Positions 46,778 through 57,625 of a stretch of DNA of 64,000 nt are shown one piece after another. The notes beneath the pieces are model-generated. The model saw nothing but the letters and a program-made list of their open reading frames with translations, made no database searches and was not told the origin of the DNA. Every line of letters starts with the position of its first letter. The first letter of the stretch is position 1. The position numbers were made by a program, and so were the translations under genes. Source of the DNA: Lyophyllum atratum (Eukaryota; Basidiomycota; Agaricomycetes; Agaricales; Lyophyllaceae). Location of the stretch: assembly GCA_014905825.1 (NCBI GenBank), contig JACGCN010000037.1:434001-498000 (forward strand), read 5' to 3'.

Positions 46778-49700
46778 TCATTCGCGCTTCCTGAACATCC
46801 AAGCTGTCAACCAGGATTTCGTAGATGCGGCTTTCTGTGTTTCTGCCTCTTCGTCTTCAATCCGGTCAATCAATGCAGCCTTCTCTTCCGCCAGAACCTC
46901 GTTGAAAATAGCCTGACGAGCAGATACGTTGTGCGAACGTGCCACGGATGCGACCGACAGATGCGAGCCTGACATGCTGACGGGGCCAGAAAGGACTTCG
47001 GCATGAACCTGAAGGGTGGGGCGTTTTCCATGTTCGTGACCTGCTGATCGAGAGCGCGGCGGCCGTTGAGGGGGTTGTAAAACAGACAGGATGGATGTCG
47101 ACCTTCCGCGGCCAGGACTTGGTTGGTTGCCTTCTGAGAAAGACCTGAAATTCTGAGAGGGTTCTCTTAGAAGTGAGGGTCTTCTCGGACCTTGCCCAGT
47201 GCCTGTGCTGGAAGCGGTCGTTGGTCTTCTCGGACCTTGCCCAGTGCTTGTGCTGGAAGCGGTCGCTCCACTGAGTTTGCGGCGGTATGCAGACGGTCTT
47301 CTTGGCCGCAAAGTTTGCTCTATACCGTTTTCCCTGGATTGAACACGCCTTGAGATCGCCGGAGGTAGATCGATTTCCTCGGTGCCATCAACGCGATGAA
47401 TGCTGGTCGTACTTGGATAATGAGCAAGGGGAGAAAGCTGTCCTTCTGAGATCTCCTCTGGCGAAGCGGTCTCCCCGAGCCCCAGCCATGTCCCAAGCTG
47501 GCCCGCCGCGACATCCACACACAGAGAGACCTTGAGGTCGAGAGTGTCGTCCATATCCAAAACCCCGAATGGATTTCGTGGAAGCCATAGGACGTTATCG
47601 AAAGTTCTCGTATAGAACGGGTTATCATAGGGCAGATCAGCAGTCGTTTCATCGTCCCAAGGTATAGGCGGAGGGTGTTCGACCACAGGCCCTGTCGTAT
47701 CCAGGAGGTTCGGACGTGGCCCGTTCTCCTTGGTAGATGATACACCTCCCCAAGGAAACTCATGGAGAGCCGCATTCGGCGGTGCCTCGGAAATTTGATG
47801 AGCGATTTTGTGGATGTCCTGCGACATCGAATTTAGGCGTGAAAAATCTTCACTTTGAGGACGGAAGGGGTTGGGTCGCCGACGTCGCGGGTGATGTGGT
47901 CGATGCTGCACGGTAGAGTACGAAAAATTGACCCATTTCGGTAACCTCCAGGTCGAAATCGTTGAATGCCGATGCTGTGGGCTTATTAACCCAGCACCAC
48001 TCATGTCATTGGGGTCTTTCTGGAGATCATCAGCAGTGTTCATGTCCGGTTCATCCTGAGGGGCGTGTCCGCATGTTATATCTGCCTCCTCAATGTCGTC
48101 GAGCTCAAACTGGGCACGACACATTCGTGTCATTCTGTAGATACATCCTAAGAGGGCTGAATTATGACCAATAACAGAAACTTACAACAGTTTTATCACC
48201 GCTGTGAATACGATCAAAAACGCAGCGAGGCCGACGTTTACGCTTTTCTTCAAAACGACCATGTATGCGAGGAAGACGGCCTATATTCATTGCATTGAAT
48301 ACACGGCAGATCTGAGAGGAAGAACACGTACTTGAGCGAGAATCAAGCCTGCAGAAACGATGTCAATATGTTTCGTTGAGTATTATATGTCGATCTCGAC
48401 TAACCATCGAGTGAGTAACGAACGATACGTATAAGAATCAGTTGGCCATTTGCTTCATAATGTTTGGCGTAAACATGGATCAGCTAACGATACGACTCGC
48501 AATTAATCGCAGGTCAAAGTCAAAAAAACAGCCATAAGCTTGCCTGGTTTTTCACCACACCTGCAATTTAACTGTCAGAAAAGAAACACCGTGATATAAG
48601 CATGCACATACCAGATTGAATGAAAAAGTACAGAGTACCAAATGGAATTACAAACGGGTTGAAGACAGAGAATAACAATAAAACATGTATGACGAGCAGG
48701 TGATTGGGAAGCCAATCTGGAAGGAGTTGAGGTGTGAACAGGTGCGTAAAACCTTTTAATGAGGGATTGACTTACAGTAAAAGTTGAAGGTACGAGGCCG
48801 TGTCCCAACTGCACGTTTGCGTCTGGATTCAGGATGAGATGGCAAGTAAGCTTATGCTGAACGCAGAAAACTTACGGAGTAACCTGACGTGAAGTACTTG
48901 GGTACATGATGAGTGGTAACTGCGATCCACATCAGCGTTAGATTCACAGACCCCACCAAGAGAGGTACATACTCCCACTAAAATAACAGTTTGTGAACAG
49001 GTTGATATGGATCGGTCTACTCGAAGCACTCACACAACGCGATTTCAAAACCTCCATGCATGGCAGTCGTAAAGATCACTAGAAGAAAGAAATCAAACTT
49101 CCTCCAGGTTTCGGCTTCGAGAACAGGGACGTACGCCAACCAACGTAGAAGGGTCCTGCCGTGGGGAAACTGTCCGCAACGACCTGCAGCACATCTGGGC
49201 GGGCGACGTCTCCTGCCGGTCTGAAGGATTGCAAGAAAGACTGCAAGGCCGCGGTGCCTACGCAGAAAAAGACGAGGACGTTGACAATGAGAAATTTATA
49301 ATAGCGAGCCATGATTCTGTCATGCATGGCGGAAAGAGTCGTAATTGTGTGGGCTTTCTTGGCGATCAGCAGAAGTATAAGCGGGATGAGAAGCGCGAGA
49401 AGAGCGACGAGGAGGGTGGGTAGAAAAGACTGGATGACTTCTTCTTCCCATTGGTGCCGGTCCAGATATGCTTTCTAAGGCCAATAACTTAGTGGATATA
49501 GAAGGGTGGTGGTTTGAGAGACATACCAGACTGGGCCAAAAGAGACTGATATTCTGAATAGACACCAACCCAACCAAAAGAGAAACCGGAAACAGCCAGA
49601 ACAACGTGAAGGCCCTGGAGTGGAACAAAACGCGTCAGCGTGTCGCTAATTGTCATTTATGTCGACTATATCTTACCAGACACCAATGTTGACTACCCAG

Positions 49701-51760
49701 TCCTTCACGAACTGAAGGGATTATTGAGATGATAACCGTCCAGGCTATGGATAGCACGTACCTCAGCGTTGAAGGAAGACTTCATAACCCTGATCCAGTC
49801 CAGGTCTTGATACATAGGAGCCATGGATACCATACATGCAAGAGGATTGTTGGGGTGAACCGCCAAATATTTGCAGGCCCTTCTAGCGTCGGCAGGGTCG
49901 GCGAATGTGACGAAACCCGTCGACACAGGATCATAATCGTTAACTGCTTTTGATCGACTCTCTGTCACCAGAGATGAAAGCAAGTTGAGTTTCGCGGTGT
50001 AGTAGTCAATAGCGGGGACCGTTTTCCCGCGAAACAGATGGCTAAGGTTAACCAAAGGCTGATACGCGTCAAGGCTGCTTCGCGGGAGATTGTGCAGCGC
50101 TTCCCATATCGTTTCCCGACGCGATGATTGCGGAATGGAAGGACGAGTGGGCGGGTATGCCGTTGTTGGGGTGTCTGCACCATCCGAGTCCTCCGATGCT
50201 TGAGCGCGGAGCTTTCGAAATGCATATTTCGAAGATGCAACGATAACTTTCCTCGAGCGCAGGGAGAGCGACTCTCCGAGCCCAAACTCCTCCACAAAAG
50301 GTCCCAGGACTTGGATTAGCTGATTCATGCGAGCATCTTCGTCCAGAGCGGCCTCCTGCGGCTCTCCGCGCTCTAAGTCAACTGCAACAGAACGTCGTTT
50401 TCTGGCAATTTCGGCAGCTCTATTATTCCCTGAAGCAATAGGCATATTGGCATTTCGTCTGTCCATAGCCGCCTTGACTGCGGTCAAAGCTTGATTCGCC
50501 AGCTTGATATGCGCCGTTTCCAGAAGACGTAGAATCTCCTCTCGTCGCTCCAGTAAGGAAGCTATTTCGGTCATCTTGCGGGCAATAATCACTCGTTCAA
50601 TCACTGGAACGTTATCTGTGCTCCGCGAAGCAGTAGAGCCTGGATCCTGCTTTCCTTTCGACTCTGTTACATCTCCCGCTGATATAAGGGGAATAGGTGG
50701 TAAATGCGCCGGTATTCTCTTCGCCCGATTGAAAATAAATGCGAAAGATTTATTTAAAAAGCCGGGTTGAGTGGACGATGTGATTCCCATGGAGGGCTTC
50801 TCGAGTTTTCGAGACAGATAATATTCGAAATATTCCTTGAGGTCCTTCTCCTTGCGGAGAGGCGGGGGAATATTCGAGACCATGACGGTCCGTAGTCTGA
50901 GTCCTGTATTAGGATGATCGCGATCAGGAATGGGGACGTCTGCAAAGCCGTATTGGGGATGAGGGTGTGGATGATATTGAGGGTCGGTTTCCGTGGATGC
51001 TACGCGCTTGGAGAGCAGCTCGAGACTGGTTTTCCGCAATTTGAACGCTCCGTTGCATATCCAGAGTACTGTTACCATCCATGACAGGGTCACCCAGAAG
51101 AGTAAACAGATATGAATCCATAGCAGCGATTGCCCCTTTGCTGTCGTAACAAGTGACGAAATGGAGGCCCTGGTCATTGATTTTGGAGAAACTGCCGTTT
51201 CAGAGAATTCGACGTGAATGGGAAACAGAATAGGAAACGTCGTAAGAGTGTGAAGCAAGGCGAACCAGACTATAGATGTTATCAATCAGAGAGAACTGCA
51301 ACGGAAGATATAATACACACAACAAGCACGCAGGAAACGGACGTATAGTGTCGCGTCAATGCCTCGTAGTTCCAGCATTTTTAGTTCCGGAAATTGGATG
51401 GCTTGTTTGACCCATGAAAGCGGCCATCCTCTGGGTGTCGGTGGGGAAGGGTTTCTATATTTTTGTGAGGACAGCTGACATCGGAAAATGAGGAGTCTTA
51501 CTTGGCCCATGACCTGCCTTGGTATAGACTAAGATAATTGACCGTAAGAAGTACTTAACAAGGTACGTTTGCTCCAACAAAGCGAAGAACACGCACTATC
51601 CAAACTCCCATGATTCACGAGGTCCAAGACCTTCTCTGGTTTCCCTTGTGCGGCCTTTCCGCCTCCTCCTCTTCATGAGCTCTTGACCGGTAACACATAA
51701 TATCGTGATACCAATTGCAATTACTGACTGATTGATAAGACCGCTATATACCATGTTCAT
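46778..51760 (-). CDS. CSC1/OSCA-family (DUF221) calcium-permeable stress-gated channel
   Basis: Multi-pass mechanosensitive/osmosensitive cation channel family. The preferred start at 51760 gives MNMVYSGLINQSVIAIGITI (first membrane helix); the frame remains open to 51838. After TM1, EGLGPRESWEFG leads to WPLSWVKQAIQFPELKMLEL and RGIDATLYVRFLRACC, conserved in the family. The long exon 49705-51285 carries TM2-3 and the large cytosolic loop: RLRTVMVSNIPPPLRKEKDL and later TGFVTFADPADARRACKYLA. Downstream exons hold the RSN1_7TM helices, including TLFWLFPVSLLVGLVSIQNI, YKFLIVNVLVFFCVGTAALQ and FLAYMVVLKKSVNVGLAAFL. The last exon (46778-48133) is a long disordered C-tail with DNPFYTRTFDNVLWLPRNPF, Ser/Pro stretches and a 15-residue direct repeat. 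About 15 exons; some small splices are inferred. Confidence 0.88.
47181..47270. repeat. Two-copy 45-bp direct repeat inside the CSC1 C-tail
   Basis: Sequence beginning CTTCTCGGACCTTGCCCAGT occurs at 47181 and again at 47226. On the minus strand this encodes two 15-residue copies of the pattern SST(S/G)TGQGPRRP. The reading frame is kept. Confidence 0.85.
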
Positions 51761-52021
51761 GAGTATGAGAACCAACGCAAAACTGGAGCAGGTGTACCTA
51801 TAGTTTTTAGAAAATGGCCGCCCTTGAATGTCAGCCATAGCTTGTCATAAAAAAACGTCAATAGGGTCGTCCAGTTCGAGCGGTCGTCAGCAATGAACTT
51901 GGTCGGTAGTACCAGGGAGGAAGCAGTAGCTCGAAGGAACCTCATGAGTGGTGCCAGAGTCCTTGATCTACTACACGTGACATTTAGCAGCTTCTATGAG
52001 ATCAGACTCCCGGGCCCCAGG

Positions 52022-52029
52022 GCCCACGT
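52022..52029. repeat. Target-site duplication, left copy (GCCCACGT)
   Basis: Identical octamer lies directly after the right end of the element at 52625-52632. Confidence 0.88.
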
Positions 52030-52624
52030 TAGGGTTCTGTGTAAAACGACGGGTTTTATACCACGTGTAATTTACATATGTAATTTACAGTAATTTACAT
52101 GTTTTATACAAATCCAGAATCCAGTCATGTAAAAAACCCCTCCTTAGATTTTCGACTAGTGTTGAGCTTGTCAACTTCATTGATCTCAGACAGCTTCTTC
52201 GCCACATGTTTGCACTGCTGTACAGTTTTCCTGCGGCCGAGCCCGTAGTTGAGGCCAAATCGACAAAATATGTTGGTTGTGTGGCCGAGGCGAGTGCAGA
52301 TGAGGGAGATGGAGGCGAGTTTGCTCTCCAATCATGCCGGGTGTGACCATCATTCTGTACCAGATTTTCTTGATCTGGACTATTTCCTCCCGGAGATGTT
52401 CATTGGGCGTCTCATTGCTTGCCTGCCTCTTGGTGTCTCCCTGCGATTCGATTCAACCGAATCAACGGCCCTCGATGTGTTTTTTCCTGGAAAATTGAAT
52501 TACCACGTGATATTTAGAAAAATTTGTATTTTACATCGTAATTTACCTTATTTACATTGGCTAAATTCCCAGCGGGTAATTTACCGACTTAGTTACACCC
52601 CTCGGAGTTTTACACAGAACCCTA
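52030..52624. mobile_element. Non-autonomous hAT-like transposon (MITE), 595 bp
   Basis: Bounded by perfect 18-bp terminal inverted repeats: TAGGGTTCTGTGTAAAAC at 52030-52047 and its exact complement at 52607-52624. The flanks carry an 8-bp direct duplication GCCCACGT (52022-52029 and 52625-52632), the target-site size of hAT elements. The TAGGG terminus matches the Ac-type hAT end. Subterminal motif GTAATTTAC occurs exactly at 52067, 52080 and 52090 on the left and 52538 and 52576 on the right. No transposase of useful length is encoded; the longest interior frame is about 68 codons on the minus strand. It therefore would need a transposase supplied elsewhere. Perfect TIRs and TSD suggest recent insertion. 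Confidence 0.9.
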
Positions 52625-52632
52625 GCCCACGT
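52625..52632. repeat. Target-site duplication, right copy (GCCCACGT)
   Basis: Matches the left copy at 52022-52029 in the same orientation. Confidence 0.88.
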
Positions 52633-53030
52633 CCCACGTCCGATCACCCCTGATCACCTCCACTGTCCATTGACCTTGAAGGTAACCTGGTGTCTGCCTC
52701 CGCATTCCGGAAGCACGGGCTGGCCTGAGCTGGCAGCGCATACGCTTGATTCTGTCTGTATAGCGGCCACCACTGTATCGTTCGGACTTGACTGCATAAT
52801 ATACTGAAAAGCAAGTATTCTTCTCTAAGCGAGGCTTGGGGTCTCGATGCGAATTAGTCTGATTGACAGCAGATTTATTCTCTTCCATGATCTCATAAAT
52901 TTTTATACACAAACATACACTCGAATCCCCAGCATTCGACGATGGGACTATGCCAATAATATACTAGTAGTAGTACTAATATTACTACATATCACACAGG
53001 CTCCATCGTAAATACAGCAGCTCCGGGATT

Positions 53031-56000
53031 TCATTCCTTCCCGACAAATTCATCAAACCACCTAAACACTTCGTAATGCCACTTGAGACTAGGAACAACA
53101 GTTAAACGAGCCGTTTATAGAACAAATACAGGCCAGCACAGTACCTGTTTCCATGGTTGAGGACCCAATGGTTTTCATCCGGGAAGATGACCAGCCGGCT
53201 TCGAACACCACGCCTAATGGGGGCAGCGATTAGCAGTCACGAAGATATCCTCAGCATAAGACGTACTGTTGCAAGGCATGGAATGCACCAATGCTCTCTG
53301 TTTCCGGAAGACGGTAGTCTTTGCTACCGTGGATGAGAAGCTGGGGTGTATTCCAATTGCTCACGAAGTTCGAGGGGCTGAACCTGGAGAGCCGAATTGT
53401 CAATGTAGGTCCTCGACCAGCACGGAGGGCTCACTTTTCAGATAGCGCCTTGCTCTTCTTTTCCCATGGTCTACGTCGAATTCTGTCACTGCATCTACAA
53501 CGACATCATGTCAAGGCGTACCTTCCTCCCCATTCATGATTGAACTATACCATTTTATGAATAAGATACAGTAATAAACCATGAAAAGAAAGCAACATAC
53601 GAAGAAAAGTTCGTCGGTGGAATAGCCGTTGTAATTGGAGTCAAACACCTATGTTTCAATGTAAGGGGTGGTGTAAGCAGCGCAACATGATTCTCACCCC
53701 GTCGTGACACACGAGCGCCTGTTCACATACAATCAGAATTAGCACCTGAGTCTATCACTGGAGTATGTATACCTTAAAGTTGAAATCATATTCGGGATGT
53801 CCTTGAATCCAACTGCAAAACATCGACCATGAGCACCGGAGGACTAAAGCTCCACGAAAATGACAAACTTGATTGCGTAACCACCCCAGCTAGCGCCCGC
53901 TGCGACTGCGCGGTCAGGATCGATCTATTGAGGTGTTCAAAATTGCTGCAAAATGTTGGACTAGCTCAATGTACCTCAGGATACGCATCCAGTGCGTACT
54001 TCCAACCCTTCTGCATGTCTACAAATGGCTTACCACCCCAATCTTCAGCAATGGCATCCGTAAATTCTAGGGCTCGCTGTGAGGGGGTGAAAGAGAAGCT
54101 GGACATTCCACGTACCTTGACCAAAGGTGGTGCTCCCAGTGGGGTTGATCATAATGACGAAGTATCCTTGCTGAGTGAACACTGGAAAATCAGGGGTTCA
54201 GCACACAAAACGTCTATCGCTGAAGACTAGATTGAATTACTATTGGGATTCCACCTGTTCGACCATTGGTCCTCCCAAGCGCCCTGAGGTCCTGGATGGC
54301 TAATTAGACAGAGAAAAGAAGAAGTGGAGGGACAAACCTCCATGAATGAGAAGTACGACAGGCCACTTCTTCTTCTCGTTCTCCTTCCACCCACGAGGCT
54401 TCAAAGCCCATCCCTGGACATTCTTGTCACGGGCGCCTTTGAACCAGAAGGACTCGCCTTGGCTCAGAGACTTGTCCTTAAGCGCAGACTCAGTCAAGCG
54501 CGTAATCTGTTCTGCCTGACCCTCAAAACGTAGAGGTTCTTCATTCTGAAGAATAGCCTCCTCGAGTCTCTTGAGGTCACGAATGATGAAGACGTCATTG
54601 GGAGACGTCAGAGAGGATTGGCTGAACAGAAGCCTTCCGGTGAAAAGTGGCTGGATGCCGGATGCAGCCTTGCTGTCGGTAAGAGCAACAGGGGTAACAT
54701 ACTTCTTGGGTAAGTCCGGGTTTGTCGTAGATTGTGAAGGCGTGGGGGGTATAGGCAAGACGAATACTTTTACTTTCGCTTCATCTCCAGCCGTGAAGTA
54801 GATGAAGTTTCCTTCCTTGGAGAACTGGCGAAGATTTAGACCATTGTCACAGAGTGAAAGCATTCAGCTCACAGCCAGGGTATCTGGAGAACGATCCCAT
54901 CCTTGTGTCAGAGTATATCTGACATCCTTTTCGAGATCGTAGATCACAATCTTCGCCCTGTATAAGGTTAGAGGAAGTGGTGGAATGATATGGGAACACT
55001 GCAGACCTGTCAGCCTCGTAGCCATCCTGATCCAGCTCCAGCCAAGCAGCTTTGGTAGCCTGGGTATTCAAAATCGGGCTATGAATGGCACCTTGCTTGC
55101 CAGAGGTGAGCTCCCGTGCTTTGTGTTCACCCTCGATGTCCGTGATGTAAACCTACACAGGCGTCAACGCAAGCTCATAATGAACGGCTGATACAAACAT
55201 TCTGCTTAGTGTGCCATGCCTCATCGAGCTCAGGGTCCTTCGTTGTGTAGATGACAAAGTTCTTGGACACGTCGAAATCGTCGGTTCCGCCGAAGGGCTC
55301 AACTGGAGAACTCTGAAGAATCTAATCAGAAATGGCCCCACACAGGTTCAACGGAGCTCTTACGTGTTTTGTACCCCTGAGCAAGTCGGTGAATTGTTCG
55401 CTGAAGACCCACTTCCGATCTGGGTCCTGAACCAAGCGAACACTAAATAATGATGGTTTCTTGTTTCCAACCCAAGTGTCCCAGTGGCGTTCATAAGTCT
55501 TGTCATAAACATAGGCCGTATTGCCCCGTGCGTCCCAAGCCTCGTCTTGCTCCTTAACAGAGGTTAGGTTCCCATCGGGCCATACGTTGTCAGAGAAGAT
55601 CAGATGCCCAGTGGTCTGGGAATAACGGAAGTTGGTCGCCGACTTGTTGGGCAGCTTGGCAATGAGAACGGGGGGTTCAGGCGTTTCCAGCACTCCAACT
55701 TGTCCTTCAGATTGGGCCTCAAATTTGAGATCGATGGCGTAGACTTCCAGAATGCCATCCGCTTCGACGACATGCGCAACTGTACGAGATTTGATCCAAA
55801 AAGCCTCTCCACCTTTCTCAAGCTGCACATTTATCAGTTTGTTAAGTTGTGGGCGATGAAAAGACACACACCGGGATCTCTAACGGCTTCACATTTGACT
55901 CGATGGGAGCTAGTAAGATGGATTTCTTGTTCCTGGAGTTGGAAATTAGTCTCATCTGGGCCAAAGGACTCGGTGGGATCGAGCTCACTTCTTATCCTTC

Positions 56001-56271
56001 AAGGAGTATTCACTGATAGGCACCAGGACAAGATCACCAGCGTCGTTTGCAACACCAGCACCGGGTCGCCTCAATTGGATCTATACCATAGATAAGACGG
56101 TTGCTTCCAACGCATGAGATGGATCCAAACCAGGTCCTTTGGCGAGAAAACGTCGAGCCCTTCCTTGAAGGTGAACTCTTGAACGGACGCCATTGGTTTG
56201 GACGCTGGGGAAGAAGGTGATGGGAAGGGTATTTGGGCCGTCAAGCCCAGGAAAGCAAAAGGGAACCGCAT
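53031..56271 (-). CDS. Secreted dipeptidyl-peptidase V (prolyl oligopeptidase family S9)
   Basis: Extracellular serine peptidase releasing dipeptides, Dpp5 type. The start at 56271 gives MRFPFAFLGLTAQIPFPSPS (signal peptide), then VQEFTFKEGLDVFSPKDLVW. The N-terminal beta-propeller covers exons with LEKGGEAFWIKSRTVAHVVE, SQTTGHLIFSDNVWPDGNLT, AYVYDKTYERHWDTWVGNKK and NFVIYTTKDPELDEAWHTKQ. The catalytic alpha/beta-hydrolase part has WPVVLLIHGGPQGAWEDQWS, FVIMINPTGSTTFGQ and the nucleophile elbow VAAGASWGGYAINWIQGHPE. HDFGRRPWE follows. The acid lies in LLIHGSKDYRLPETESIGAF and the His in VIFPDENHWVL. It ends KWHYEVFRWFDEFVGKE at 53031. About 15 small introns. All three catalytic residues are visible. 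Confidence 0.92.
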
Positions 56272-56551
56272 GCGCTCTCAGAAGGCTTCCAGCCAAGGAT
56301 GGCTGATCGTTGAGGCTAGTTGACAGAATTTCTCATGCGAGCAACTCAGACTGCGCATATGGCGCAACTCACGGGACCGTTCAAAGTCAGGAACAAGGAT
56401 CCGAATTATTAACCCGGACCGCTCACGGACAAGATAGCAGGGCTTCACATCTTGTTCACATCTCTGGGGACCTTGTGGTTCAGGTAATGCATTTGCATGA
56501 TATGGAATGCACACGCCGACATATGGTATACAAACTAAAAAAAATTACACA

Positions 56552-57526
56552 TTACTCGCTCATGGCATCCTCATCTTCCCCTCCGACTTCGGCCCCAATT
56601 CGCTCTTCTGGCGTGAGGGCGCCTGGGCCTTCTATCTGTGTAACCTCGCCTGTTTCGGAGTCCCACCGGGCGATCAAACCCACCCGGAACGCGACCATTT
56701 TGTGTCCGATCAATTTTAAAAGCTGGGCTTGTTCGCCGGTCAATGGCTTGCCCTTTTTGCAGAGTTCGTGGGGACTCGTCAGTGTCGGAACACCCTTGTT
56801 CATCGATGTTGTCAGGCCCAGTTTCCGTAGCTGAGGTTCCTCATTATGAGGGAAGGGCTCTGGAGGATCTGAATGGTGTCGCAACACAGGTCCAACAGGG
56901 AGAATGACTGTCTGGCTTGCGAAGTTGCCTGCCCGAGCAAAATCTGGTTGTTTGAAGTCCACAAACCAATCGATGACTTCTTGTGGCGGAGTGTCCGTGA
57001 ATAATACACCGACTTGGCCTTTTATTTGCTAGTATCCAAGAGTCGTAAGCCAGGGTTGGGGTGGAGTAGTTGGAGACGTACCTTGGCGAGCTTATGGATC
57101 CCTGCACGATGCTCTTCCTCCGGCGTCAACCCCAACGCCTTCGCCATCACTGCACCACGACCAAAGAATATCCGAGCAGAGCTGCATTCTCGTACATGAG
57201 CGCTTGCGGAATGAGAGTAGTAATAGACGAACTCTTTCCATAGCTTCCTCACTGTCTTCAGATGTGCATTGCGCATAGACCCAACTTCGAACAACCAACA
57301 ATATTTCCACTTTTCAGAGTTCTCTTGGAGCTGATAAGAAATGTCTGTGAGCAAAAACTAGCAGAGGAGCATCGAGATATCGATAAACCTCCTGCATCAT
57401 AGCACTTTTTTGCTCCTTCGTTTTCTTGGCGACTTTCGTCAGAGAAACTGCGCAAAACAATCAGCAAAAGCCAATGATATGAACTCGCTCGTTCTTGCCT
57501 AGCTTTGAACGCTTCGATCTAGGCAT
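56552..57526 (-). CDS. MRT4: Ribosome assembly factor Mrt4 (P0-like)
   Basis: Nuclear/nucleolar factor that holds the P-stalk site of pre-60S before P0 binds. Exon 1 (57499-57526) encodes MPRSKRSKL. A 51-nt intron with GC donor (TAG|GCAAGA, 57448-57498) joins to SLTKVAKKTKEQKSAMMQE. A further intron leads to LQENSEKWKYCWLFEVGSMR and NAHLKTVRKLWK. Then DSARIFFGRGAVMAKALG (RNA-binding P0-like core), HKLAK, and QIKGQVGVLFTDTPPQEVID in the next exon. The C-terminal exon has FARAGNFASQTVILPVGP and TGEQAQLLKLIGHKMVAFRV, and ends acidic (GGEDEDAMSE). This matches Mrt4, not P0, because the P1/P2-binding tail is absent. About 240 residues. Confidence 0.93.
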
Positions 57527-57625
57527 GGTCGATTTTGAGGAGAGGTCGAGATGTGATGAATTTTGAAGTCCGCCAAAAAATATATTTGGCCACTGCTACT
57601 CGCCGATCATCAGGTGCAATCTACA
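57527..57625. promoter_or_regulatory. Very short bidirectional promoter, MRT4 / deoxyhypusine hydroxylase
   Basis: Only 99 bp lie between the two divergent start codons, so both promoters and 5' leaders must fit or overlap. I see no TATA box. Confidence 0.6.

Larger units (their letters stand above)
51839..53030. other. Intergenic containing a hAT-like MITE
   Basis: Apart from the element at 52030-52624 I see no gene. An AT-rich TAGTAGTAG-type simple stretch lies near 52965-52990 downstream of the peptidase gene. Confidence 0.5.

Noticed and set aside
46778..48133. C-terminal exon as a separate gene from the CSC1 channel
   Set aside because: The last membrane helix (FLAYMVVLKKSVNVGLAAFL) runs into this exon through a normal short intron; no independent promoter or start is evident.
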